A stretch of 64,000 nt of DNA from Polynucleobacter kasalickyi (lineage in GTDB: Bacteria > Pseudomonadota > Gammaproteobacteria > Burkholderiales > Burkholderiaceae). Location: the NCBI RefSeq assembly GCF_900176405.1, contig NZ_FWXJ01000012.1:22554-86553 (forward strand). The letters are read 5' to 3'. This document shows, piece after piece, positions 36,354-45,976 of this stretch. The position numbers and the translations under genes were made by a program. Positions within the stretch are counted from its first letter, which is position 1. The number at the start of each line of letters is the position of its first letter. Below the pieces are notes generated by a model. That model saw nothing but the letters and a program-made list of their open reading frames with translations. It made no database searches and was not told the origin of the DNA.

Positions 36354-37157
36354 TCATTTAGTCTTCAAATTTCTTAGCCAATCGAGTCCGGTCGAAGTGC
36401 CATTGGTAGTATTTTTGATTTGCGGACGATACTCACAACCAATATATCCTGTATATCCTAGGCTTTCAATGACTGAGAAAAGGTAGGGATAGTTAATTTC
36501 ACCAATATTCGGTTCAAAACGTTCTGGTACGCCAGCAATTTGAACATGGCTCACTAAACCAGTCGGTAAGTACTCTTTGAGTTTCATGGCTAAATCCCCT
36601 TCCATGATTTGGCAATGATATAAATCAAGTTGCACCCTTAAATTATCCGCCCCTATGGACTTCACAATCTCATGTGCTTGAGCTTGATAATTTAAGAAGT
36701 AATTGGGCATATCCCTGGTATTAATCGGTTCAATCAAGATTAAAGTCTCAGTAGATTTCGCTTGCTCCGTTGCCCAAGCCAAGTTCTTACAATACGTTTC
36801 TAATAAAACCTCAGATTCAACCCCTATAGGTTTGATGCCCGCTAAAACATGAATCTGGGGGCAATCTAGTTTCGCGGCATAATCAAGTGCCAGATAAATA
36901 CTATCTTGGAACTCTTGTTCCCTGCCAGGAATACAGGCCATACCTCGTTCACCATTGGCAAAATCACCCGCCTTGGCATTAAATAGTACTAGTTTTAATT
37001 GATTTGCCTTTAATTGACTGGCCAACACTGCCGGCGAGTATTCATGGGGAAATAAAATTTCTACGGCCGGAAACCCATCTTGAGCCGCTGCAGAAAAGCG
37101 GTCCATAAAATCATATTCTGTATACATCATGCTTAAATTAGCAGCAAATTGGAGCAT
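36354..37157 (-). CDS. hyi: Hydroxypyruvate isomerase Hyi
   Basis: A 267-aa TIM-barrel isomerase of the Hyi/IolE group interconverting hydroxypyruvate and tartronate semialdehyde in the glyoxylate (glycerate) pathway. Visible motifs are FAANLSMMYTEYDFMDRF (~3-20), PAVEILFPHEYSP, ILIEPINTRDMPNYFLN (~140-156) with a metal-ligand Glu, VQLDLYHCQIMEGDLA and IGCEYRPQ near the end. It probably handles glyoxylate carbon released by AllA, though glyoxylate carboligase (gcl) and a tartronate-semialdehyde reductase are not in this window. Confidence 0.9.
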   Translation of the reverse strand: MLQFAANLSMMYTEYDFMDRFSAAAQDGFPAVEILFPHEYSPAVLASQLKANQLKLVLFNAKAGDFANGERGMACIPGREQEFQDSIYLALDYAAKLDCPQIHVLAGIKPIGVESEVLLETYCKNLAWATEQAKSTETLILIEPINTRDMPNYFLNYQAQAHEIVKSIGADNLRVQLDLYHCQIMEGDLAMKLKEYLPTGLVSHVQIAGVPERFEPNIGEINYPYLFSVIESLGYTGYIGCEYRPQIKNTTNGTSTGLDWLRNLKTK

Positions 37158-37259
37158 TTTTACCTCATTTATTCGGGGTTAGGATGGAATTATCATAATC
37201 GATAAATTTAATTGCTAAACTAAGCTTTATTAAAATATCAACATCATTAGGAGAAATAA

Positions 37260-37640
37260 ATGAGTCATCCAGTCTTAGCTTTTGAAGAAAAACGTCGCAT
37301 CGCCATGGAAGCAGCCGATCAACAAGCTTTTAGTACCCTTTGTGATCCATCAATGATTTACCGTCATGGTTCTGGCGTAGAAGACACGCTTGAAACTTAC
37401 CTTGAAAAATTTGAAAAAAAATTAGTGAAGTACTCCAATGTAGTGTTTTCTAACCCAAGAGTGATTACTTCACAACATGGCAATCAACAAGTTGCTTTAA
37501 TCATGGGCAATATGCAGGCTGATGTCATGCGAATCGATCAGCCAGATAAGATCAGCAGTCACTATCAATCTACTTGGATTTCAGACGGTGCTGACTGGAA
37601 ACTTCTTGCGGTGCATGGTGCACCAGCAGCAAAGAAATAA
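37260..37640 (+). CDS. NTF2-like / SnoaL-fold protein
   Basis: A 126-aa protein whose layout (N-terminal helices, MIYRHGSGVEDTLETYLEKF at ~33-52, then alternating strands ending TWISDGADWKLLAVHGAP) fits the NTF2-like superfamily (DUF4440/SnoaL). Such proteins are small enzymes or binding domains of varied function, so no reaction is proposed. A good AGGAGAAATAA ribosome site precedes the ATG. It precedes the hydroxyacyl-CoA dehydrogenase gene by about 70 bases on the same strand. Confidence 0.7.
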   Translation: MSHPVLAFEEKRRIAMEAADQQAFSTLCDPSMIYRHGSGVEDTLETYLEKFEKKLVKYSNVVFSNPRVITSQHGNQQVALIMGNMQADVMRIDQPDKISSHYQSTWISDGADWKLLAVHGAPAAKK

Positions 37641-37708
37641 GCCAAGTGAATCCATTGGTGGTAGTTTAAAGTAAGAATAAATTCGTCAGTTTTTCATTGG
37701 GAAAGAAT

Positions 37709-38557
37709 ATGGGTATTGAATCTATCGGTGTAATTGGTGCAGGCATAATGGGCAATGGAATCACTCAGGTCTTAGCTGCCAGTGGCCTTGAGGTTGTGAT
37801 GATTGATATCAATCAAGCCGCAATCGATAAAGGCATGCAAAGTATTTCTGCTAGCTTTGATCGTCTAGTCAAAAAAGAAAAAATGTCCACTGACGATAAA
37901 GCTGCTGCACTTGCAAGAATTAAACCTTCTCTCGATTATGCAGATTTAAAAGGTTTACACCTAGTCATTGAAGCAGCCACTGAAAACAAACCTATTAAAG
38001 AAAAAATTCTGAAACAAATTGATGGGGTTTGTGATCCGCAAACCATCATCGCCACCAATACTTCCTCCCTATCCGTGACACAATTGGCTTCGAATATCTC
38101 GAATCCATCACGTGTGATCGGCATGCATTTTTTCAACCCAGTGCCCTTAATGGCACTGGTTGAAATTATTCGGGGTTTACAGACCGATGATGCTACGCAT
38201 CAAAGTATTCATGACTTAGCGCAACGCTTGGGCAAGACACCTATTACTGTGAAAAATGCCCCTGGATTTGTAGTGAATCGAATTTTAGTACCGATGATTA
38301 ATGAAGCCTTTTTTGTCTTAGGAGAAGGCTTAGCCAGTGCTGAAGATATCGATAATGGCATGAAGTTAGGCTGCAACCAACCGATTGGCCCGCTAGCCTT
38401 AGCGGACTTAATTGGACTGGACACTTGCCTGGCGATTATGGAAGTCTACTTTAATAATTTCAACGATTCCAAATATCGTCCTTGCCCATTACTTCGTGAA
38501 ATGGTGGATGCTGGTTACTTAGGTCGCAAAACAGGTCGTGGAGTTTATCAATATTAA
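37709..38557 (+). CDS. 3-hydroxybutyryl-CoA dehydrogenase
   Basis: A 282-aa NAD(P)-dependent 3-hydroxyacyl-CoA dehydrogenase, close to the PaaH/Hbd group. The Rossmann motif is GVIGAGIMGNGITQVLAASG (~6-25). Catalytic His is in GMHFFNPVPLMALVEIIRG (~139-157) and the C-terminal domain has KNAPGFVVNRILVPM and KLGCNQPIGPLALADLIGLD. I start it at the ATG at 37709, which has GGGAAAGA seven bases upstream; a TTG at 37697 is an upstream alternative. Likely works in butyrate/poly-hydroxybutyrate or aromatic-acid metabolism. Confidence 0.92.
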   Translation: MGIESIGVIGAGIMGNGITQVLAASGLEVVMIDINQAAIDKGMQSISASFDRLVKKEKMSTDDKAAALARIKPSLDYADLKGLHLVIEAATENKPIKEKILKQIDGVCDPQTIIATNTSSLSVTQLASNISNPSRVIGMHFFNPVPLMALVEIIRGLQTDDATHQSIHDLAQRLGKTPITVKNAPGFVVNRILVPMINEAFFVLGEGLASAEDIDNGMKLGCNQPIGPLALADLIGLDTCLAIMEVYFNNFNDSKYRPCPLLREMVDAGYLGRKTGRGVYQY

Positions 38558-38583
38558 TTGGTCCACCACCTGAATACATAAGT

Positions 38584-41217
38584 CTAGGCTCTCGACATCT
38601 GCAATCTTAATGAATTGCCGATTACGGAAACCGAACTTAAACTCATGGCAAGTGCTGCAATCATTGGTGAGAGTAGCACGCCAGTAATTGGATATAAAAC
38701 TCCTGCTGCTATAGAGATGCCGATGGCGTTATAAAACAGAGAAAATACTAAGTTCTGTTTCATATTGTTCACGGTTTGATTGGATAAATGGATCGCAGTA
38801 GCAATCCCACGTAAATCCCCCTTAATCAAGGTAATTTGCGCACTATTCATCGCCACATCCGTACCAGTTCCCATAGCTATCCCAATATTTGCTTGCGCTA
38901 ATGCTGGGGCATCGTTGATACCATCCCCCGCCATCGCAACAATCTTGCCCTCATTTTGCAATTTTTGGACCAGGGCTAGTTTGTCAGCAGGTTTTAGTTC
39001 ACCATACACTGCTTCAATCCCGAGTTGACGACCTACCGCCTTTGCAGTAGTTAGACCATCACCAGTAGCCATGATAATTTTGAGTCCAGATTCTTTTAAT
39101 ATTTGCAAAGCATCTTGCGTAGTGGCTTTAATCGCATCGGTTACGACGAGTAATCCTTTCAGTTGTTGATCAATCGCAAGATAGATAACGCTCGCGCCAT
39201 TCTCTCGATATGACTCCGCTTGTGGCTGAAGTTCCTGCACTGATATTGCTAATTGATTCATCAACTCGGTATTGCCTAAACAAACCGTTTGCCCAGCTAT
39301 TTGACCTTGCACACCAATTCCTGACGAAGATTGGAAGTTGGTAACAGTTAATAAGGCTAGTTGTTGATCTTTAGCCGCGCGCACGATAGCGGCGGCCAAA
39401 GGATGCTCACTCGCCTGATCAATGCTAGCCGCTACCCTTAAGACCTCTAACTCAGTAAAGCCATTCACCCCAATCGCTTTAATAAAGCTTGGATGGCCTT
39501 GGGTTAACGTCCCCGTTTTATCGACAATGAGCGTATCTACCTTTTTGAGATTTTCGATCGCTTGCGCATCGCGAAATAAGATGCCCTGAGTGGCTGCCCG
39601 ACCGGTAGCCACCATAATCGACATCGGCGTAGCCAACCCCAATGCGCAAGGACAGGCAATAATTAAGACAGAGACCGCATTGATAAGTCCAAACACCCAA
39701 CTAGGATTTGGCCCAAAAATACCCCAGACAAAAAATGTGAGGAATGCTACAGCGACTACAGAGACCACAAAATAAGCTGATACTTGATCCGCCATGCGTT
39801 GCATAGGTGCTTTGGACCGCTGGGCTAATGCCACCATTTGAATGACTTGCGAAAGCACTGTGGCAGAGCCAACCTTTTCCGCTTTCATTAGCAATGCACC
39901 GCTTGTATTGAGGGTAGCACCAATTAATGGGTCCCCAATATTTTTTATCACAGGAATCGGCTCGCCCGTCAACATGGATTCATCAACGGCGCTGACTCCC
40001 TCGACAACCAAACCATCTACAGGAATCTTCTCCCCAGGACGGATCCGCAGTACATCACCCACCATGACATCCTTCAAGTCAACATCTTCTTCCAAGCCAT
40101 TTGCCTGTAATCTACGCGCAGTCTTCGGTGCTAAACCAAGTAAAGATTTAATGGCTGCAGAAGTTTTTGAACGAGCTTTCAACTCTAAAATTTGCCCCAA
40201 TAGAGTCAACGAAATGATGACTGCTGCCGCTTCAAAATAGACCGACACTCGCCCCATCGAGATGAAGGACTCTGGGAAAATTTGTGGTGCTATGGTCGCA
40301 ATCGCACTATAAATAAAAGCAGTGCCAGTGCCTATACTGATTAAAGTCCACATATTAGGACTTCGGTTTAAGACGGAGTTCCAACCTTGTACAAAAAAGG
40401 GCCAGCCTGCCCATAAGACTACTGGCGTTGAAAAAATGAACTCAACCCAAGACTGGACACGCATTTCAAACAAATGTAGCTGGTGACCAAACATGGCTAA
40501 AGTAAATACCACTAATGTGGCCGGTAAGGTATACCAAAAACGTCGTTGAAAACTAATTAGTTCAGGACTTTCTTCGTCATCTAGCGCTGGAATCATTGCC
40601 TCTAAGGCCATCCCACACTTTGGGCAACTGCCCTGGTGATCTTGAATCACTTCTGGATGCATGGGACAAGTATAAATAGCTCCAATCACTTCGGGAACCT
40701 CTTGTTGAATCTTTGGCTGAAGATAAGTGTTTGGAGATTGAATAAATTTTGTGCAACATCCTGCGCTACAAAAGTAAAAAGGTTTTCCTTCAAACATCGT
40801 ATGGTGTTTTGATTGGTCGGTGGTTTTCATGCCACAAACAGGATCTCGTAACTCTTCTTTATCTTGAACTTGTTCTATTTTCAAATAAGATTCTGGAGAG
40901 TTGATGAACTTGGCACAACACCCAGCACTGCAAAAGTAAAAAGGTTTCCCTTCAAACATCGTATGGTGTTTTGACTGGTCGGTCGTTTTCATGCCACAAA
41001 CAGGATCTCGTAACTCTTCCTGATCTTGAGCTTGTTCTATTCTCAAATAAGATTCTGGAGAGTTGATGAACTTGGCACAACACCCAGCACTGCAAAAGTA
41101 AAAAGGTTTCCCTTCAAACATCGTATGGTGTTTTGATTGGTCGGTTGTTTTCATCCCGCAAACAGGATCTTTAAAATCCTGCGCCATATTGCTTTGATTG
41201 ATTGGGGACTCACTCAT
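38584..41217 (-). CDS. copA: Copper-type P1B ATPase with three YHS domains
   Basis: An 877-aa heavy-metal efflux ATPase. Three near-identical YHS domains (residues ~17-60, 71-114, 125-165, each with DPVCGM and YFCSAGCC) are followed by a heavy-metal-binding domain ([10 protein letters not shown]...CPKCGMALE, ~188-215). The P-type core follows: TGEPIPV, CPC in [20 protein letters not shown] with the phosphorylated Asp, SEHPLAA and [18 protein letters not shown] and [15 protein letters not shown] near the end match Cu(I) pumps. Instead of the usual HMA ferredoxin-like domains the metal sensors are YHS repeats. It stands alone between hbd and the cupin gene. Confidence 0.93.
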   Translation of the reverse strand: MSESPINQSNMAQDFKDPVCGMKTTDQSKHHTMFEGKPFYFCSAGCCAKFINSPESYLRIEQAQDQEELRDPVCGMKTTDQSKHHTMFEGKPFYFCSAGCCAKFINSPESYLKIEQVQDKEELRDPVCGMKTTDQSKHHTMFEGKPFYFCSAGCCTKFIQSPNTYLQPKIQQEVPEVIGAIYTCPMHPEVIQDHQGSCPKCGMALEAMIPALDDEESPELISFQRRFWYTLPATLVVFTLAMFGHQLHLFEMRVQSWVEFIFSTPVVLWAGWPFFVQGWNSVLNRSPNMWTLISIGTGTAFIYSAIATIAPQIFPESFISMGRVSVYFEAAAVIISLTLLGQILELKARSKTSAAIKSLLGLAPKTARRLQANGLEEDVDLKDVMVGDVLRIRPGEKIPVDGLVVEGVSAVDESMLTGEPIPVIKNIGDPLIGATLNTSGALLMKAEKVGSATVLSQVIQMVALAQRSKAPMQRMADQVSAYFVVSVVAVAFLTFFVWGIFGPNPSWVFGLINAVSVLIIACPCALGLATPMSIMVATGRAATQGILFRDAQAIENLKKVDTLIVDKTGTLTQGHPSFIKAIGVNGFTELEVLRVAASIDQASEHPLAAAIVRAAKDQQLALLTVTNFQSSSGIGVQGQIAGQTVCLGNTELMNQLAISVQELQPQAESYRENGASVIYLAIDQQLKGLLVVTDAIKATTQDALQILKESGLKIIMATGDGLTTAKAVGRQLGIEAVYGELKPADKLALVQKLQNEGKIVAMAGDGINDAPALAQANIGIAMGTGTDVAMNSAQITLIKGDLRGIATAIHLSNQTVNNMKQNLVFSLFYNAIGISIAAGVLYPITGVLLSPMIAALAMSLSSVSVIGNSLRLQMSRA
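40723..41169 (-). repeat. Tandem 162-bp repeat encoding the YHS domains
   Basis: Three consecutive copies with a 54-codon period at the start of the copper ATPase gene. DNA of the copies is almost identical over the YHS core (for example the anti-sense blocks around 40770, 40930 and 41090). The third diverges after its core. This points to recent duplication or ongoing gene conversion. Confidence 0.9.
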
Positions 41218-41282
41218 CTTCTACCTCTCTTTACAACAAAACTGTTAGGAACTGCTTACCATAAAATACATTCACAGAATAA

Positions 41283-41933
41283 TTACACAAGATGTCCTGT
41301 CTTCACAAAAATAAGGCACCCTTCTTCACTAAAAGGTTGATGCAAACTCATATGCGGACTACGGATCCAAGATCCTTTCGGATAACGACCATGTTCATCC
41401 TCAAACACACCCTCGACCACAAAGATTTCTTCGCCACCATAATGTCGATGGGGGTTAAAGTAGGTTTGTGGCGCCCACCTGACTAAAGTTGAACCTAATC
41501 CTTGCTGCATTAATGGCAATACCTTTAAGCCCGGCACCATCCCTTGAAACCAAACTGACTTTGTAGTGTCAATCACTTCACGTTCTGTTTGCTCTTCACC
41601 AAGATGTCTTAGCTTCACAAACAAGGTACAGCCTTTCTTACTATATGGTGTGTGCTTAGAACCAGGTGGATTCATCACATAAGTACCGGCGGAGTAATCT
41701 CCAAATTCATCACTAAAAACACCCTCTAATACGAATATTTCTTCACCAAATTCATGGGTATGACTTGAAAATTCGACGCCAGCCTGATACCTAACGATCG
41801 AAGTGGCCCTTGCCACTTCATCACCAACCCGATCTAACATCCTGCGCTCCACCCCAATAATTGGACTAGTCACCCAAGGTAGATCATGGTGATTGATCAC
41901 GACTCGCTCCGTGTAATCTGAATTAATATTCAT
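41283..41933 (-). CDS. Two-domain cupin protein (ChrR-like)
   Basis: A 216-aa protein made of two tandem cupin domains. Domain 1 has SSHTHEFGEEIFVLEGVFSD (~55-74) and GTYVMNPPGSKHTPYSKKGC. Domain 2 has NPHRHYGGEEIFVVEGVFED (~157-176) and GSWIRSPHMSLHQPFSEEGC. The metal-ligand His and Glu of each are in place. It resembles the cupin part of the anti-sigma factor ChrR but lacks the N-terminal zinc-binding anti-sigma domain, and no sigma-factor gene is adjacent. Role unknown; possibly sensing or detoxifying oxidants. Confidence 0.8.
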   Translation of the reverse strand: MNINSDYTERVVINHHDLPWVTSPIIGVERRMLDRVGDEVARATSIVRYQAGVEFSSHTHEFGEEIFVLEGVFSDEFGDYSAGTYVMNPPGSKHTPYSKKGCTLFVKLRHLGEEQTEREVIDTTKSVWFQGMVPGLKVLPLMQQGLGSTLVRWAPQTYFNPHRHYGGEEIFVVEGVFEDEHGRYPKGSWIRSPHMSLHQPFSEEGCLIFVKTGHLV

Positions 41934-42149
41934 CGAGCAAATTTTCCGTTCTTAATATTTAAAAAATACCTTCTCTTTCAATGTAACCCTTATTGACTAG
42001 AATGGATACTGATCATTTCTAATTGCTGACCAAAATACTAGGATAAGCATTTTGAAAAATAAGGTACATAATAAAGATAGCTAGCTCATATTTTAAATAC
42101 TCTGATCGAAATCAGGTTTTATTCGCTAGCAAAGTTCAACAGGCATCTT

Positions 42150-43427
42150 ATGCAAAATCGTCTTCAAGCACTTGGACATCGGATTAAAGAACATCCCTTA
42201 GCAAAATTAGGCCCTGGACTGGTTACTGGAGTGGCTGATGATGACCCTAGTGGGATTGTTACCTACTCTCAAGCAGGTGCACAATTTGGTTTTAACATGC
42301 TATGGACGATGCCTCTGACCTTTCCATTAATGGTTGGCATTCAGACCATTTGCGCGCGAATAGGCCGGGTCACCGGCAAAGGACTGGCGGCCAATATTAA
42401 AGCACATTTCCCACCTGTTATCCTTTGGTTGGTGGTCATTCTATTAGTGATTGCAAATACGTTAAATATTGCGGCAGATGTGGCGGCAATGGGTGAAGTA
42501 GCAGAATTAGTATTAGGTTTTAATCGCCACGTCATGGCTGCCTGTTTTGTGATATTAACCCTTCTGTTACAGATATTTATCCCCTATCACCGTTACGTTG
42601 TCTACCTTAAATGGCTGACTTTATCCTTACTTTCCTACGCATTCATTTTATTCGTCGTTCATATTGACTGGGCCCAAGCCTTTAAAAAGACCCTGTTTCC
42701 CTCATTTATATGGAATGCAAACTCCGCGGCCATTATTGTCGGTATTTTTGGCACAACCATCAGTCCCTACTTGTTTTTTTGGCAAGCATCACAAGAAGTA
42801 GAAGATTTACATCGGGATGGCGGAAAATCCTTATTAGAAGATGATAGTTGCGCCAAATCAGAACTTCAACGAATCTCTTGGGATACTTGGTCAGGGATGT
42901 TGTATTCCAATCTATCGGCCTACTTCATTGTTTTAGCAACTGGCGCGACCCTATTTGTCGCTGGCATCCATGATATTGAAACTGCTGCTCAAGCAGCGAT
43001 GGCCTTACGACCCTTAGCCGGCGATTTTGCATTTGAACTATTTGCCATTGGGATGCTCGGCGTAGGTCTCATTGGTATACCTGTATTGGCCGGATCAGCT
43101 TCCTACGCTTTATCTGAAATGATGGGGTGGTCTTGGGGACTCGAGAAAAAATGGGGGGAAGCACCTCAGTTTTATTTAACGATGACCTTAAGCGTTGGCA
43201 TCGCCATTTTTTTACAATATCTATCTATTAGCCCCATGAAGGCTTTAGTATGGAGTGCTGTCACGAATGGCGTCATTGCAGTACCTCTCATGTTCGTGAT
43301 TATGTTGCTATCTGCGAATAAAGCAGTCATGGGTAGATTTTCTCTACCCACTCATATCAAAATTCTTGGTTGGCTGGCAACTGCTCTCATGTTAATTGCC
43401 GTCACAGTGATGTTTTTGATGTTTTAG
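42150..43427 (+). CDS. Nramp-family metal transporter with atypical metal site
   Basis: A 425-aa protein with about eleven hydrophobic segments of the Nramp (SLC11) family. The first-helix metal motif reads ADDDPSGIVTYSQAG (~28-42) where manganese/iron transporters have DPGN. The sixth-helix region reads GTTISPYLFFWQASQEVED (~191-209) where MntH has MPHN. Changed ligands suggest a different ion or mechanism; such replacements occur in Nramp-related branches. A cytoplasmic insert SLLEDDSCAKSELQ follows. It stands alone on the plus strand after a 216-base AT-rich gap in which I see no clear signal. Confidence 0.85.
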   Translation: MQNRLQALGHRIKEHPLAKLGPGLVTGVADDDPSGIVTYSQAGAQFGFNMLWTMPLTFPLMVGIQTICARIGRVTGKGLAANIKAHFPPVILWLVVILLVIANTLNIAADVAAMGEVAELVLGFNRHVMAACFVILTLLLQIFIPYHRYVVYLKWLTLSLLSYAFILFVVHIDWAQAFKKTLFPSFIWNANSAAIIVGIFGTTISPYLFFWQASQEVEDLHRDGGKSLLEDDSCAKSELQRISWDTWSGMLYSNLSAYFIVLATGATLFVAGIHDIETAAQAAMALRPLAGDFAFELFAIGMLGVGLIGIPVLAGSASYALSEMMGWSWGLEKKWGEAPQFYLTMTLSVGIAIFLQYLSISPMKALVWSAVTNGVIAVPLMFVIMLLSANKAVMGRFSLPTHIKILGWLATALMLIAVTVMFLMF

Positions 43428-43518
43428 ACAAAAGCAAAAGCTAACATCGCGGGATCATCTAAAAAAGAATTTGCCATGAAGATAGCAACTCTGTATAGCA
43501 GGGGAACTATTTTATCGA

Positions 43519-44325
43519 TCATGGTTTCAATGCATCACTTTGGCCATGCCACAAGAGCGCATCCATGGCTAATATGCCGTAGCTAACACCACCGTCCAGC
43601 ATTTGTAGTTGATCATCTTTTAACCGACTCCCTAAAGCAATAAATAACGGCAAAAAATGCTCTTCGGTTGGATGGGCCCTGACGCCGTCCGGTGCCATTT
43701 GCCGATAGTTGAAGAGTGCCTCTAATCGATCCTCAATAATCGCTTGTTTCACCCAATCAGAAAATTTCTGAACATACGGTAAATCACCCTGTGCACCAAG
43801 TCTTAAATCCCCTAAATTATGGGTCATACTTCCTGAACACAGGATTAAAACTCCATCCGAGCGCAGGCTAGAGATTGCTTGACCCAAATGATAAGCATCA
43901 CGTGGATCAAAAGAATGGGGCAGCGAGACTTGAAATACAGGTAAATTGGCGTCTGGCAATAGGTGAATGAGTGGCGTCCAAGCCCCGTGATCTAAGCCAC
44001 GAATTGGATTCTCTTTAACTTCAAAACCTTTATTTTTAAGTAACTGGATGGTTTGAAGTGCTAAAGAAGGCATTCCAAGTGCGGGATAACTCAACTCATA
44101 AAGGGGTTGAGGAAAGCCATAAAAATCATGGATGGTCTCGGGTTGTGACGTCGTCATTACCTCTAAGATCTCTGTCTGCCAATGCGGAGAGATAATTAAC
44201 AGCGCTTTCACATCAGTCAATTGTTTACCTAAAGCAGTTAATTGAGCGCCAAGAACGCCACCATCTAGTGCAAAGGTGGGGGCACCATGAGAAATAAATA
44301 ATAGTGGGGCAGGAGTTGATGACAT
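43519..44325 (-). CDS. DODA-type extradiol ring-opening dioxygenase (LigB/YgiD family)
   Basis: A class-III extradiol dioxygenase of ~268 aa from the ATG at 44325. It shows LLFISHGAPTFALDGG (~7-22) with the first metal His, ISPHWQTE (~54), GLDHGAWTPLIHLLPDA (~119-135) and GSMTHNLGDLRLG (~173). E. coli YgiD of this family opens the ring of L-DOPA. An upstream ATG at 44364, overlapping the oxyR stop as TAATG, would add 13 hydrophobic residues. Translational coupling makes it possible, but family alignment favours the later start. It is co-oriented with oxyR. Confidence 0.85.
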   Translation of the reverse strand: MSSTPAPLLFISHGAPTFALDGGVLGAQLTALGKQLTDVKALLIISPHWQTEILEVMTTSQPETIHDFYGFPQPLYELSYPALGMPSLALQTIQLLKNKGFEVKENPIRGLDHGAWTPLIHLLPDANLPVFQVSLPHSFDPRDAYHLGQAISSLRSDGVLILCSGSMTHNLGDLRLGAQGDLPYVQKFSDWVKQAIIEDRLEALFNYRQMAPDGVRAHPTEEHFLPLFIALGSRLKDDQLQMLDGGVSYGILAMDALLWHGQSDALKP

Positions 44326-44363
44326 AGGGAAAACTTTCTGAAATAAATGAAGCAAAACAATCA

Positions 44364-45272
44364 TTAGTCTGCAATTGAATCCAAATTTTTGATGACCTTG
44401 ACGAGGGCGTTAAATTCCTCTATGCGGGCAGTCGAGGGACGCGCAATCAGTGCAATTTTTCTCTTGGGAGATGGCGTTGCCAAAGGCCTGGCAATTAATT
44501 GCATGTGACTTAAGAGTCCTGACTTCACCGCCATTTCAGGCAATAAGGCGATGCCTAAGCCAGACTCCACCATTTGCACAAGAGTCAGTAAGCTGGTCGC
44601 TTCAATGCCATTATGACTCACTAATTCACTTCTTCGACAAGCCATTAAGGTATGTTCCCGAATGCAGTGACCATCCTCCAATAATAATACCCGATCACTC
44701 ATTTGATGACTCAAATGAACATCTTTCTTTTTGAAGATGGGATCCCCCTCCTTCGCAATCAGCCAAAACTCATCATCAAACAGTTCTTTGACTAAAAACC
44801 CTTCAGTATCATAAGGTAAGGCAATTAAAGCAAAATCTAGTTCATGTCGATCTAATTTATCAATCAAATTGCCGGATAAATCTTCTCTTAACGCAATTTG
44901 CAAATCAGGGTATTTTTCTCTCATCACTGGCATCAGCGCTGGCAAGATAAAAGGGGCTATGGTTGGAATGACTCCTAATTTGATGACACCAACCATCGAC
45001 CCTGCATAGCTATCCACAAAGTCCACTAAATCATCCGCTTGCGCTAGCAGGCGTTCTGCTCGTTCAATCACCTCTTTACCGATTGGTGTGATGGATACGG
45101 TTTGTTTATCTCGTTCAACCAACTGGACTCCTAAAGTACCCTCGAGCTCTTTCAAGCCTGCACTTAAAGTGGATTGACCAACAAAACATAAAGCAGCTGC
45201 CTCAGTAAAACTAAGGGTTTTATTGAGCGCTTGTAAATACCGCAATTGCTTAATTGTGGGGGTTGAAGCCAT
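44364..45272 (-). CDS. oxyR: Hydrogen-peroxide-sensing LysR regulator OxyR
   Basis: A 302-aa LysR-type regulator. The N-terminal winged helix reads KQLRYLQALNKTLSFTEAAA then FVGQSTLSAGLKELE. The two redox cysteines of OxyR are in LEDGHCIREHTLMACRRSE, spaced as in E. coli Cys199/Cys208, so this is a genuine peroxide sensor. I use the ATG at 45272 with GAGGA about six bases upstream; the open frame reaches a TTG at 45290. It is divergent from ahpC-ahpF, its likely target, with a large inverted repeat at its start. Confidence 0.93.
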   Translation of the reverse strand: MASTPTIKQLRYLQALNKTLSFTEAAALCFVGQSTLSAGLKELEGTLGVQLVERDKQTVSITPIGKEVIERAERLLAQADDLVDFVDSYAGSMVGVIKLGVIPTIAPFILPALMPVMREKYPDLQIALREDLSGNLIDKLDRHELDFALIALPYDTEGFLVKELFDDEFWLIAKEGDPIFKKKDVHLSHQMSDRVLLLEDGHCIREHTLMACRRSELVSHNGIEATSLLTLVQMVESGLGIALLPEMAVKSGLLSHMQLIARPLATPSPKRKIALIARPSTARIEEFNALVKVIKNLDSIAD

Positions 45273-45288
45273 TACCATCCTCATTATC

Positions 45289-45319
45289 AATAAAATCGAT
45301 TAACAAGATCAATTTTATT
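45289..45319. promoter_or_regulatory. Inverted repeat in the oxyR-ahpC gap (probable OxyR operator)
   Basis: AATAAAATCGAT (45289-45300) and ATCAATTTTATT (45308-45319) form 12-base arms with one mismatch around seven bases. The position directly before oxyR and ~80 bases before ahpC fits a LysR-type autoregulatory and activating site. It does not match the enteric ATAG-N7-CTAT pattern in detail, so the assignment rests on position and symmetry. Confidence 0.5.
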
Positions 45320-45397
45320 CAATTTACAACTATTCCACAATACTTCACAATAGCATCTGTCGTAACCGAGTTTAATTTTTTTAATAAAGGAAATACT

Positions 45398-45961
45398 ATG
45401 TCAATCATTAATACACAAGTAGTACCATTTAAAAACCAAGCTTTCCACAATGGCAAGTTCATTACAGTAACTGAAGAATCCCTCAAAGGAAAATGGTCAG
45501 TATTTATTTTCATGCCAGCAGCTTTCACATTCAACTGCCCAACTGAAATTGAAGATGCTGCAAACAGCTATGCTGATTTCCAAAAAGCAGGAACAGAAGT
45601 TTATATCATTACTACAGACACACAATTCTCACACAAAGTATGGCACGAAACTTCACCAGCTGTTGGTAAAGCAAAGTTCCCACTCATCGGTGACCCAACA
45701 CATGCTTTAACACGTGCTTTCGGTGTTCATATTGAAGAAGAAGGTTTAGCACTTCGTGGCACATTCATCATCAATCCAGAAGGCGTTATTAAAACAGCTG
45801 AAATTCACTCAAACGAAATCGCTCGTGACGTATCAGAGACATTACGTAAATTGCAAGCTGCTCAATATACTGCTGCTCACCCAGGTGAAGTATGTCCTGC
45901 TAAATGGAAAGAAGGCGCACAGACTTTAACTCCATCTTTAGACTTAGTTGGCAAAATCTAA
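45398..45961 (+). CDS. ahpC: Alkyl hydroperoxide reductase peroxiredoxin AhpC
   Basis: A typical 2-Cys peroxiredoxin of 187 aa reducing H2O2 and organic hydroperoxides. The peroxidatic Cys47 is in FTFNCPTEIED and the resolving Cys in HPGEVCPAKW (~166). The true start is the ATG at 45398 with AAAGGAAATACT just before it. The open frame extends further upstream to 45254 through the promoter and should not be used. It is followed by ahpF, its reductase, after a 124-base gap with alternative stem-loops. Its codons are notably uniform, as in highly expressed genes. Confidence 0.97.
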   Translation: MSIINTQVVPFKNQAFHNGKFITVTEESLKGKWSVFIFMPAAFTFNCPTEIEDAANSYADFQKAGTEVYIITTDTQFSHKVWHETSPAVGKAKFPLIGDPTHALTRAFGVHIEEEGLALRGTFIINPEGVIKTAEIHSNEIARDVSETLRKLQAAQYTAAHPGEVCPAKWKEGAQTLTPSLDLVGKI

Positions 45962-45976
45962 TTGATTCGATAAATC

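Noticed and set aside
40723..41169. CRISPR-like array
   Set aside because: The repeats are 162 bases long, coding and contiguous; they are YHS domains, with no short repeat-spacer structure.
45254..45397. N-terminal extension of AhpC
   Set aside because: The extension covers the oxyR-ahpC promoter gap; the family start and ribosome site are at 45398.
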